64,000 bases of DNA from Isoperla grammatica (Eukaryota > Arthropoda > Insecta > Plecoptera > Perlodidae), in NCBI GenBank assembly GCA_945910005.1, contig OX246739.1:33507608-33571607 (forward strand). Direction: 5' to 3'. Below the pieces are notes generated by a model. It saw only the letters and a list, made by a program, of their open reading frames with translations. It ran no database searches and was not told the origin of the DNA. Made by a program: the position numbers and the translations under genes. Every line of letters starts with the position of its first letter. Position 1 is the first letter of the stretch. This document shows, in pieces, positions 46,225 through 58,600 of this stretch.

Positions 46225-46524
46225 AATATTACATGAAAAAAATATATTTTTTTAAAAACAACGCTTATATTTAAATGCACTAAAAAGTAAAAAATAAATT
46301 TTCGCCCAACAAATTTTTGCCTCACTTGGAAAATAAAAGCGTGGGGCGCTTTCCCTGCATAAACAGCAGAATACTGCAATATCTATGTCAATACCGAAAG
46401 CGCCCAACGCTTTTATTTTCCAAGTGAGGCAAAAATTTGTTGGGCGAAAATTTATTTTTTACTTTTTAGTGCATTTAAATATAAGCGTTGTTTTTAAAAA
46501 AATATATTTTTTTCATGTAATATT
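46225..46524. repeat. long near-perfect hairpin (129-bp arms, 42-bp loop)
   Basis: 46225-46353 and 46396-46524 are reverse complements with a single mismatch noted (gtggggcgc against gcgcccaac). The arms are AT-rich outside ('aaaaaaatatatttttttaa') and include 'cgcccaacaaatttttgcct'. Pairing extends a little further with a 3-base gap. It has no coding capacity. It could be a young fold-back element or the source of a double-stranded RNA. No convincing target duplication was found. Confidence 0.92.
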
Positions 46525-46550
46525 TTATCACAACAGTCCAAATATATATT

Positions 46551-46567
46551 GTATATATATATATATA
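46551..46567. repeat. AT microsatellite
   Basis: Short 'ta' dinucleotide run just outside the hairpin. Confidence 0.85.
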
Positions 46568-46659
46568 AACACAAGAAAAGCCTGGCATTCCGGCAAGTCT
46601 TATGAGTATGACATAATATTAAAACAATATCGCTAAATTGAGCTAAATCGCAACATAGC

Positions 46660-46850
46660 TATACAGGGTAAGTCTAACTACAATGCAAATGTATAGACAC
46701 ACTGTAAGTCTATACGTGCTAGGTAAGTCTAGCCTGACAGTAAGTCTAGTCTCATTGTAAGTTCAAAAATTATAGAGCCCTTTATAATCTTTGGTAAGTC
46801 TATCAACACGGTAAGGTTAGCCCATGGGCATTGGTAAATCTGTCTTGGTA
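46660..46850. repeat. degenerate repeat of a GTAAGTCTA motif
   Basis: About eight copies of 'gtaagtct' or close variants occur at irregular 15-45 base spacing, each preceded by 'ag', 'tg' or 'gg'. The word equals an animal splice-donor consensus. It is also present once at the edge of the 23.9-kb inverted repeat ('gggtaagtctatc'). Confidence 0.6.
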
Positions 46851-47043
46851 GATGACTGAACACTGTGCCTACCCGTGGCATGTTCCCCTGCTGCTCGCTA
46901 CAAGGTACAAGGATAGGATGTCAAGAGAACATGAAACAGTCGGACAATATCATTGGTCACGTGATGACGCCTCCTGAGGAGTGGATATGATGACGTCACA
47001 GGCCGCTCGGTGACTACAAGCATCATGGTCGTGGTCAGAACTG

Positions 47044-47096
47044 AAGGTCCGTCGATCCCTTGGTCGACGAGCCCCCGCCAGGGGATTTACGGACCT
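47044..47096. repeat. short inverted repeat
   Basis: AAGGTCCGT and ACGGACCTT flank a GC-rich loop containing 'ggtcgacgagcccccgccag'. Could be a structured RNA element or chance. No further support. Confidence 0.45.
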
Positions 47097-47241
47097 TGGT
47101 CAGAACTCAGGTGATTTTTTGTTTCCTTTTTAGTACCACAACGTGTTATTTTAAATTTAGTGTAATAATATGAAGTTGCCTAACACATGTCTTTAAAATA
47201 CTTTAATTTGGATAATATGAAATAGAATTACGGTATGAGAT

Positions 47242-47300
47242 TGGCCAGTGAAGTTGGCCGTGATCCCTGCGTTCCAGGTTCGAATCCGGTCTTGGGCATA
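47242..47300 (+). mobile_element. tRNA-like fragment (A and B boxes)
   Basis: TGGCCAGTGAAG (47242-47253) and GGTTCGAATCC (47277-47287) match RNA polymerase III A- and B-box consensus, but are only 35 bases apart start to start, too close for an intact tRNA. Probably a truncated tRNA-derived SINE head. Confidence 0.35.
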
Positions 47301-49439
47301 GATAGATGTCATATGGCGTGTTCTCATATTCATAATCAACCAGACACTGTCCGGATTAGCATAGTTGCCAAAATACGATCAAAATACTTTATCATCATCG
47401 TTTGTACAAACCAAGATTCAATGCAAATTAAAATTTTTGGCTCTTCTAATTATTACTATATTTATTTATTTACTTAATTATCCATTTATTTATTTAATTA
47501 ATGTCTATGCTATTCAGTTATAAAAACTGATTTACAAAGGAGGACAATAAATATAACTATAGGTTATGCAAACAATTAATAATAATGAAATCATAATGAC
47601 AATAACAACAAAACAAAACAAACTACTGTACTATAAAAAAATCAATAATTAAGTCAAATAAAATCAAGTGAAAAAGCATTAGACTAAATAATAAAAATAA
47701 AGTATATAAATATGAAAGAACGAAGTCTATAATCCTATATTTTGTGTTGTGTACGATACAGTACACAGTATGCGCTTGATCATTCTGTCAATATTAGATA
47801 CCTACGTTATTTATTAGTGGATAATGCGAAGAAAACTAGATGCAAATGGGTTTGAAATATTGCCGTGTATTATATAGTTAAACAATGCGACACCATCACA
47901 TTCACTTCCACTGACATCGCATTTATCATAAACCTGATAAATCCTGCTGTACACAATTCCGATGACATAACTTTTAGTTGGCGAGCCTTGTTGTGTCCAG
48001 CCGATTATACATTACACTGGATACTCACTCTAGGCTGACAAATTGCTCGAAATTATTACTTGTGATTTGTTCAATTAACGAAGTTAATAGACTGAAAACC
48101 GCTCGAAGCTGTTTGTGAAATGTCATGTTTTTAGCCGTAAATATTAAAATAATATTTCTTTGTTATCAGGGATTAAATATATGAAAGAATATCGTTGCAG
48201 TTCACAGTTCACATTCACACATTGTAAAACATCATAGGTGAAGGTGGAACACTGTAGAAAAATTATAATCAGAATTTTCATCCAAGCAATTTGAAGAGAG
48301 GAACTGACAGATTATTCTCAACCATTTTTACTAAATCCATGCTAAATAATAAAATATATATATGACCTTATATTTTACCTGTACCTTTTATTTTACCTTT
48401 TATTATGACCTGTGCATGGAGCTTTTGATGGATTGAAAAGAGCCGAAATGGAAAAGTAAACACGAAATAAACGGAGAAGTTAAAAGTGAATTATGCAAAA
48501 AAGAATGGTGAATGAAGCGGTGCATCATAAAGACAAGGTAAAAAAATGTTTTTAGATTGGACGCTAAAACATATTGCTTACGGTGCTATGATAATAAAGT
48601 TATATACACTAACGAAACTTGACCGTAAAATTCAATTATTTAGTTTCAAAGATTTGGCAAACTTTTATAATACAAAAACAAAGAGAAACATGCAGGTTTT
48701 GAAGTCGACCAACACAAGTAGGCCTATATTTAGAAAAAAACTAAAATATTATGACGACTTGACAATTTTCCAATTCAATGTGACTTCTAAAGGACCGACA
48801 CCCTTTGGGTATGATTAATTAATTAATTCTCTGTAATTCAGCGAGTTATCAAGAAACAATAAATATATTTATCATATTTTTCTCAAACTATATTTTCTCT
48901 TTTGCAGACAGTTTTTTTCAACTTACAGAAGATCTTTATCTAGACAAAACTCCTGTTATCTTGTCACGACACTGGTCACAACTGAACCCCAAACATCGGG
49001 AATGTTCGGACAATGTCGGACGCCGACTCATAACCTGCTCGGATCATCTAACATATAAAGAAATATCCCGTAGGTTTGCATGACAGACTAGAATAAGGTA
49101 GTTGGGGGCATCGTAAACTTGTCTCCGTAGGAACATATGTTGTCAGCAACCCATGACAAACTGGCCGAAGATGAAGGTGGTCTCATGCTATAGGCCTGCT
49201 CGCTAAGCGCTCCTTGGATCCGGCAGCATCGAGAGTAATCGCGACTGTGCGTTAAACTGAGCTCCATGTACAACAGTATTCACCCAGTGGCGCCACATAT
49301 ACATCCAGTCATACATTGGACACGAGTCCAGTGGTACCAACCACGTAGTAATTAGTTATCGGTGGTACCAACTATGTTATAGTTCTCTATAGTTCCTACC
49401 ATCCAATTAAAACAAGTCCATTAGAGATAATTTACTACC
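47301..49439. other. AT-rich non-coding stretch
   Basis: No gene supported. A 90-codon plus-strand frame at 48546-48818 and a 61-codon minus frame at 49088-49273 show no motif. 48960-49330 is less AT-rich and could be regulatory or exonic, but nothing confirms it. Confidence 0.4.
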
Positions 49440-49622
49440 TTCCGTTGGTCACCTGCATTGTAGGCGTGTCCAAACAAGTATGTCGCTCTACTCAGCGGAA
49501 GACTACTTCATTTACGAATGAGTGAAAGAACGCCCGGAATCTGTTCATTTTCATTGAATGAGCGCCCATAAAAGGGGCAGTAGATACGGTTCAGAGGTCG
49601 GTATGCGAATACTTACGTTGGG
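49440..49622 (+). repeat. dispersed repeat family, copy C, next to the satellite
   Basis: Shares with the copy at 24337-24560 the blocks 'ctcagcggaag', 'acgaatgagtgaaa' (there acgaatgtgtgaaa), 'cataaaaggggcagtaga' (49567-49585), 'tcggtatg' and 'acgttgg'. It ends about 20 bases before the first satellite monomer and points toward the array. The TATA-like 'cataaaagg' makes it a promoter candidate for satellite transcription. Confidence 0.65.
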
Positions 49623-49642
49623 GCTAGTATAGCTGCCTCCAC

Positions 49643-52600
49643 CTCATACAACAGTGGACACCCCTGTGCCGTCATATAGCGGTACATTGGACACCCCTCT
49701 CAAGCCCTGAGAACCCTTGTAATCGGTGCAGTAAATTGCCTGACGTCTCATACAACAGTGGACACCCCTGTGACGTCACATAGCGGTACATTGGACACCC
49801 CTCTCAAGCCCTGAGAACCCTTGTAATACAGTAGACATGCCTGACGTATCATACAACAGTGGACACCCCTGTGACGTCACATAGCGGTACATTGGACACC
49901 CCTCTCAAGCACTGAGAACCCTTGTAATCGGTGCAGTAGACATGCCTGACGTCTCGTACAACAGTGGACACCCCTGTGACGTCACATTGGACACCCCTCT
50001 CAAGCCCTGAGAACCCTTGTAATCGGTGCAGTAGACATGCCTGACGTCTCATACAACAGTGGACACCCCTGTGAGGGCACATTGGACACCCCTCTCAAGC
50101 CCTGAGAACCCTTGTAATCGGTGCAGTAGACATGCCTGACGTCTCATACAACAGTGGACACCCCTGTGAGGGCACATTGGACACCCCTCTCAAGCCCTGA
50201 GAACCCTTGTAATCGGTGCAGTAGACATGCCTGACGTATCATACAACAGTGGACACCCCTGTGACGCCACATAGCGGTACATTGGACACCCCTCTCAAGC
50301 CCTGAGAACCCTTGTAATCGGTGCAGTAGACATGCCTGACGTCTCGTACAACAGTGGACACCCCTGTGACGTCACATTGGACACCCCTCTCAAGCCCTGA
50401 GAACCCTTGTAATCGGTGCAGTAGACATGCCTGACGTCTCATACAACAGTGGACACCCCTGTGACGTCACATTGGACACCCCTCTCAAGCCCTGAGAACC
50501 CTTGTAATCGGTGCAGTAGACATGCCTGACGTCTCATACAACAGTGGACACCCCTGTGAGGGCACATTGGACACCCCTCTCAAGCCCTGAGAACCCTTGT
50601 AATCGGTGCAGTAGACATGCCTGACGTCTCATACAACAGTGGACACCCCTGTGACGTCACATAGCGGTACATTAAACACCCCTCTCAAGCCCTGAGAACC
50701 CTTGTAATCGGTGCAGTAGACATGCCTGACGTCTCATACAACAGTGGACACCCCTGTGACGTCACATTGGACACCCCTCTCAAGCCCTGAGAACCCTTGT
50801 AATCGGTGCAGTAGACATGCCTGACGTCTCATACAACAGTGGACACCCCTGTGACGCCACATAGCGGTACATTGGACACCCCTCTCAAGCCCTGAGAACC
50901 CTTGTAATCGGTGCAGTAGACATGCCTGACGTCTCATACAACAGTGGACACCCCTGTGACGCCACATAGCGGTACATTGGACACCCCTCTCAAGCCCTGA
51001 GAACCCTTGTAATCGGTGCAGTAGACATGCCTGACGTCTCATACAACAGTGGACACCCCTGTGACGCCACATGGCGGTACATTGGACACCCCTCTCAAGC
51101 CCTGAGAACCCTTGTAATCGGTGCAGTAGACATGCCTGACGTCTCATACAACAGTGGACACCCCTGTGACGCCACATGGCGGTACATTGGACACCCCTCT
51201 CAAGCCCTGAGAACCCTTGTAATCGGTGCAGTAGACATGCCTGACGTCTCATACAACAGTGGACACCCCTGTGACGTCACATAGCGGTACATTGGACACC
51301 CGTCTCAAGCCCTGAGAACCCTTGTAATCGGTGCAGTAGACATGCCTGACGTCTCATACAACAGTGGACACCCCTGTGACGTCACATAGCGGTACATTGG
51401 ACACCCCTCTCAAGCCCTGAGAACCCTTGTAATCGGTGCAGTAGACATGCCTGACGTCTCATACAACAGTGGACACCCCTGTGACGCCACATGGCGGTAC
51501 ATTGGACACCCCTCTCAAGCCCTGAGAACCCTTGTAATCGGTGCAGTAGACATGCCTGACGTCTCATACAACAGTGGACACCCCTGTGACGTCATATAGC
51601 GGTACATTGGACACCCCTCTCAAGCCCTGAGAACCCTTGTAATCGGTGCAGTAAATAGCCTGACGTCTCATACAACAGTGGACACCCCTGTGACGTCACA
51701 TAGCGGTACATTGGACACCCCTCTCAAGCCCTGAGAACCCTTGTAATCGGTGCAGCAGACATGCCTGACGTCTCATACAACAGTGGACACCCCTGTGACG
51801 TCACATAGCGGTACATTGGACACCCCTCTCAAGCCCTGAGAACCCTTGTAATCGGTGCAGTAGACATGCCTGACGTCTCATACAACAGTGGACACCCCTG
51901 TGACGTCACATAGCGGTACATTGGACACCCCTCTCAAGCCCTGAGAACCCTTGTAATCGGTGCAGTAGACATGCCTGACGTCTCATACAACAGTGGACAC
52001 CCCTGTGACGTCACATTGGACACCCCTCTCAAGCCCTGAGAACCCTTGTAATCGGTGCAGTAGACATGCCTGACGTCTCATACAACAGTGGACACCCCTG
52101 TGACGTCACATAGCGGTACATTGGACACCCCTCTTAAGCCCTGAGAACCCTTGTAATCGGTGCAGTAGACATGCCTGACGTCTCATACAACAGTGGACAC
52201 CCCTGTGACGTCACATAGCGGTACATTGGACACCCCTCTCAAGCCCTGAGAACCCTTGTAATCGGTGCAGTAAATTGCCTGACGTCTCATACAACAGTGG
52301 ACACCCCTGTGACGCCACATAGCGGTACATTGGACACCCCTCTCAAGCCCTGAGAACCCTTGTAATCGGTGCAGTAAATAGCCTGACGTCTCATACAACA
52401 GTGGACACCCCTGTGACGCCACATAGCGGTACATTGGACACCCCTCTCAAGCCCTGAGAACCCTTGTAATCGGTGCAGTCAATAGCCTGACGTCTCATAC
52501 AACAGTGGACACCCCTGTGACGCCACATAGCGGTACATTGGACACCCCTCTCAAGCCCTGAGAACCCTTGTAATCGGTGCAGTAAATAGCCTGACGTCTC

Positions 52601-55600
52601 ATACAACAGTGGACACCCCTGTGACGCCACATAGCGGTACATTGGACACCCCTCTCAAGCCCTGAGAACCCTTGTAATCGGTGCAGTAAATTGCCTGACG
52701 TCTCATACAACAGTGGACACCCCTGTGACGCCACATAGCGGTACATTGGACACCCCTCTCAAGCCCTGAGAACCCTTGTAATCGGTGCAGTAAATAGCCT
52801 GACGTCTCATACAACAGTGGACACCCCTGTGACGCCACATAGCGGTACATTGGACACCCCTCTCAAGCCCTGAGAACCCTTGTAATCGGTGCAGTAAATA
52901 GCCTGACGTCTCATACAACAGTGGACACCCCTGTGACGCCACATAGCGGTACATTGGACACCCCTCTCAAGCCCTGAGAACCCTTGTAATCGGTGCAGTA
53001 AATTGTCTGACGTCTCATACAACAGTGGACACCCCTGTGACGCCACATAGCGGTACATTGGACACCCCTCTCAAGCCCTGAGAACCCTTGTAATCGGTGC
53101 AGTAGACATGCCTGACGTCTCATACAACAGTGGACACCCCTGTGACGCCACATAGCGGTACATTGGACACCCCTCTCAAGCCCTGAGAACCCTTGTAATC
53201 GGTGCAGTAAATAGCCTGACGTCTCATACAACAGTGGACACCCCTGTGACGCCACATAGCGGTACATTGGACACCCCTCTCAAGCCCTGAGAACCCTTGT
53301 AATCGGTGCAGTAAATAGCCTGACGTCTCATACAACAGTGGACACCCCTGTGACGCCACATAGCGGTACATTGGACACCCCTCTCAAGCCCTGAGAACCC
53401 TTGTAATCGGTGCAGTAAATTGTCTGACGTCTCATACAACAGTGGACACCCCTGTGACGCCACATAGCGGTACATTGGACACCCCTCTCAAGCCCTGAGA
53501 ACCCTTGTAATCGGTGCAGTAGACATGCCTGACGTCTCATGCAACAGTGGACACCCCTGTGACGCCACATAGCGGTACATTGGACACCCCTCTCAAGCCC
53601 TGAGAACCCTTGTAATCGGTGCAGTAAATTGTCTGACGTCTCATACAACAGTGGACACCCCTGTGACGCCACATAGCGGTACATTGGACACCCCTCTCAA
53701 GCCCTGAGAACCCTTGTAATCGGTGCAGTAAATAGCCTGACGTCTCATACAACAGTGGACACCCCTGTGACGCCACATAGCGGTACATTGGACACCCCTC
53801 TCAAGCCCTGAGAACCCTTGTAATCGGTGCAGTAAATTGTCTGACGTCTCATACAACAGTGGACACCCCTGTGACGCCACATAGCGGTACATTGGACACC
53901 CCTCTCAAGCCCTGAGAACCCTTGTAATCGGTGCAGTAGACATGCCTGACGTCTCATACAACAGTGGACACCCCTGTGACGCCACATGGCGGTACATTGG
54001 ACACCCCTCTCAAGCCCTGAGAACCCTTTTAATCGGTGCAGTAGACATGCCTGACGTCTCATACAACAGTGGACACCCCTGTGACGCCACATGGCGGTAC
54101 ATTGGACACCCCTCTCAAGCCCTGAGAACCCTTTTAATCGGTGCAGTAGACATGCCTGACGTCTCATACAACAGTGGACACCCCTATGACGTCACATTGG
54201 ACACCCCTCTCAAGCCCTGAGAACCCTTGTAATCGGTGCAGTAAATAGCCTGACGTCTCATACAACAGTGGACACCCCTGTGACGCCACATAGCGGTACA
54301 TTGGACACCCCTCTCAAGCCCTGAGAACCCTTTTAATCGGTGCAGTAGACATGCCTGACGTCTCATACAACAGTGGACACCCCTATGACGTCACATTGGA
54401 CACCCCTCTCAAGCCCTGAGAACCCTTGTAATCGGTGCAGTAGACATGCCTGACGTCTCATACAACAGTGGACACCCCTGTGACGTCACATTGGACACCC
54501 CTCTCAAGCCCTGAGAACCCTTGTAATCGGTGCAGTAAATTGTCTGACGTCTCATACAACAGTGAACACCCCTGTGACGCCACATAGCGGTACATTGGAC
54601 ACCCCTCTCAAGCCCTGAGAACCCTTGTAATCGGTGCAGTAGACATGTCTGACGTCTCATACAACAGTGGACACCCCTGTGACGCCACATAGCGGTACAT
54701 TGGACACCCCTCTCAAGCCCTGAGAACCCTTGTAATCGGTGCAGTAGACATGTCTGACGTCTCATACAACAGTGGACACCCCTGTGACGTCACATTGGAC
54801 ACCCCTCTCAAGCCCTGAGAACCCTTGTAATCGGTGCAGTAGACATGCCTGACGTCTCATACAACAGTGGACACCCCTGTGACGTCACATAGCGGTACAT
54901 TGGACACCCCTCTCAAGCCCTGAGAACCCTTGTAATCGGTGCAGTAGACATGTCTGACGTCTCATACAACAGTGGACACCCCTGTGACGTCACATGGCCG
55001 TACATTGGACACCCCTCTCAAGCCCTGAGAACCCTTGTAATCGGTGCAGTAGACATGCCTGACGTCTCATACAACAGTGGACACCCCTGTGACGCCACAT
55101 AGCGGTACATTGGACACCCCTCTCAAGCCCTGAGAACCCTTGTAATCGGTGCAGTAAATAGCCTGACGTCTCATACAACAGTGGACACCCCTGTGACGCC
55201 ACATAGCGGTACATTGGACACCCCTCTCAAGCCCTGAGAACCCTTGTAATCGGTGCAGTAAATAGCCTGACGTCTCATACAACAGTGGACACCCCTGTGA
55301 CGCCACATAGCGGTACATTGGACACCCCTCTCAAGCCCTGAGAACCCTTGTAATCGGTGCAGTAAATTGTCTGACGTCTCATACAACAGTGGACACCCCT
55401 GTGACGCCACATAGCGGTACATTGGACACCCCTCTCAAGCCCTGAGAACCCTTGTAATCGGTGCAGTAAATAGCCTGACGTCTCATAAAACAGTGGACAC
55501 CCCTGTGACGTCACATAGCGGTACATTGGACACCCCTCTCAAGCCCTGAGAACCCTTGTAATCGGTGCAGTAAATTGCCTGACGTCTCATACAACAGTGG

Positions 55601-58600
55601 ACACCCCTGTGACGTCACATAGCGGTACATTGGACACCCCTCTTAAGCCCTGAGAACCCTTGTAATACAGTAGACATGCCTGACGTCTCATACAACAGTG
55701 GACACCCCTGTGACGCCACATGGCGGTACATTGGACACCCCTCTCAAGCCCTGAGAACCCTTGTAATCGGTGCAGCAGACATGCCTGACGTCTCATACAA
55801 CAGTGGACACCCCTGTGACGTCACATTGGACACCCCTCTCAAGCCCTGAGAACCCTTGTAATCGGTGCAGTAAATAGCCTGACGTCTCATACAACAGTGG
55901 ACACCCCTGTGACGCCACATAGCGGTACATTGGACACCCCTCTCAAGCCCTGAGAACCCTTGTAATCGGTGCAGTAAATTGTCTGACGTCTCATACAACA
56001 GTGGACACCCCTGTGACGCCACATAGCGGTACATTGGACACCCCTCTCAAGCCCTGAGAACCCTTGTAATCGGTGCAGTAAATAGCCTGACGTCTCATAC
56101 AACAGTGGACACCCCTGTGACGCCACATAGCGGTACATTGGACACCCCTCTCAAGCCCTGAGAACCCTTTTAATCGGTGCAGTAGACATGCCTGACGTCT
56201 CATACAACAGTGGACACCCCTGTGACGTCACATAGCGGTACATTGGACACCCCTCTCAAGCCCTGAGAACCCTTGTAATCGGTGCAGTAGACATGTCTGA
56301 CGTCTCATACAACAGTGGACACCCCTGTGACGTCACATTGGACACCCCTCTCAAGCCCTGAGAACCCTTGTAATCGGTGCAGTAGACATGCCTGACGTCT
56401 CATACAACAGTGGACACCCCTGTGACGTCACATTGGACACCCCTCTCAAGCCCTGAGAACCCTTGTAATCGGTGCAGTAAATTGTCTGACGTCTCATACA
56501 ACAGTGAACACCCCTGTGACGCCACATAGCGGTACATTGGACACCCCTCTCAAGCCCTGAGAACCCTTGTAATCGGTGCAGTAGACATGTCTGACGTCTC
56601 ATACAACAGTGGACACCCCTGTGACGCCACATAGCGGTACATTGGACACCCCTCTCAAGCCCTGAGAACCCTTGTAATCGGTGCAGTAGACATGTCTGAC
56701 GTCTCATACAACAGTGGACACCCCTGTGACGTCACATTGGACACCCCTCTCAAGCCCTGAGAACCCTTGTAATCGGTGCAGTAGACATGCCTGACGTCTC
56801 ATACAACAGTGGACACCCCTGTGACGTCATATAGCGGTACATTGGACACCCCTCTCAAGCCCTGAGAACCCTTGTAATCGGTGCAGTAGACATGCCTGAC
56901 GTCTCATACAACAGTGGACACCCCTGTGACGTCACATAGCGGTACATTGGACACCCCTCTCAAGCCCTGAGAACCCTTGTAATCGGTGCAGTAGACATGT
57001 CTGACGTCTCATACAACAGTGGACACCCCTGTGACGTCACATAGCGGTACATTGGACACCCGTCTCAAGCCCTGAGAACCCTTGTAATCGGTGCAGTAGA
57101 CATGTCTGACGTCTCATACAACAGTGGACACCCCTGTGACGCCACATAGCGGTACATTGGACACCCCTCTCAAGCCCTGAGAACCCTTGTAATCGGTGCA
57201 GTAGACATGTCTGACGTCTCATACAACAGTGGACACCCCTGTGACGCCACATAGCGGTACATTGGACACCCCTCTCAAGCACTGAGAACCCTTGTAATCG
57301 GTGCAGTAGACATGTCTGACGTCTCATACAACAGTGGACACCCCTGTGACGTCACATGGCGGTACATTGGACACCCCTCTCAAGCCCTGAGAACCCTTGT
57401 AATACAGTAGACATGCCTGACGTCTCATACAACAGTGGACACCCCTGTGACGCCACATAGCGGTACATTGGACACCCCTCTCAAGCCCTGAGAACCCTTG
57501 TAATACAGTAGACATGCCTGATGTCTCATACAACAGTGGACACCCCTGTGACGTCATATTGGACTCCCCTCTCAAGCCCTGAGAACCCTTGTCATACAGT
57601 AGACATGCCTGACGTATCATACAACAGTGGACACCCCTGTGACGTCACATAGCGGTACATTGGACACCCCTCTCAAGCCCTGATAACCCTTGTAATACAG
57701 TAGACATGCCTGACGTCTCATACAACAGTGGACACCCCTGTGACGTCACATAGCGGTACATTGGACACCCCTCTCAAGCCCTGAGAACCCTTGTAATCGG
57801 TGCAGTAGACATGCCTGACGTCTCATACAACAGTGGACACCCCTGTGACGTCACATAGCGGTACATTGGACACCCCTCTCAAGCCCTGATAACCCTTGTA
57901 ATACAGTAGACATGCCTGACGTCTCATACAACAGTGGACACCCCTGTGACGTCATATTGGACTCCCCTCTCAAGCCCTGAGAACCCTTGTAATCGGTGCA
58001 GTAGACATGCCTGACGTCTCATACAACAGTGGACACCCCTGTGACGCCACATGGCGGTACATTGGACACCCCTCTCAAGCCCTGAAAACCCTTGTAATCG
58101 GTGCAGTAGACATGTCTGACGTCTCATACAACAGTGGACACCCCTGTGACGTCACATAGCGGTACATTGGACACCCCTCTCAAGCCCTGAGAACCCTTGT
58201 AATCGGTGCAGTAAATTGTCTGACGTCTCATACAACAGTGGACACCCCTGTGACGCCACATAGCGGTACATTGGACACCCCTCTCAAGCCCTGAGAACCC
58301 TTGTAATCGGTGCAGTAGACATGCCTGACGTCTCATACAACAGTGGACACCCCTGTGACGTCACATAGCGGTACATTGGACACCCCTCTCAAGCACTGAG
58401 AACCCTTGTAATCGGTGCAGTAGACATGCCTGACGTCTCATACAACAGTGGACACCCCTGTGATGCCACATAGCGGTACATTGGACACCCCTCTCAAGCC
58501 CTGAGAACCCTTGTAATCGGTGCAGTAAATTGCCTGACGTCTCATACAACAGTGGACACCCCTGTGACGCCACATGGCGGTACATTGGACACCCCTCTCA

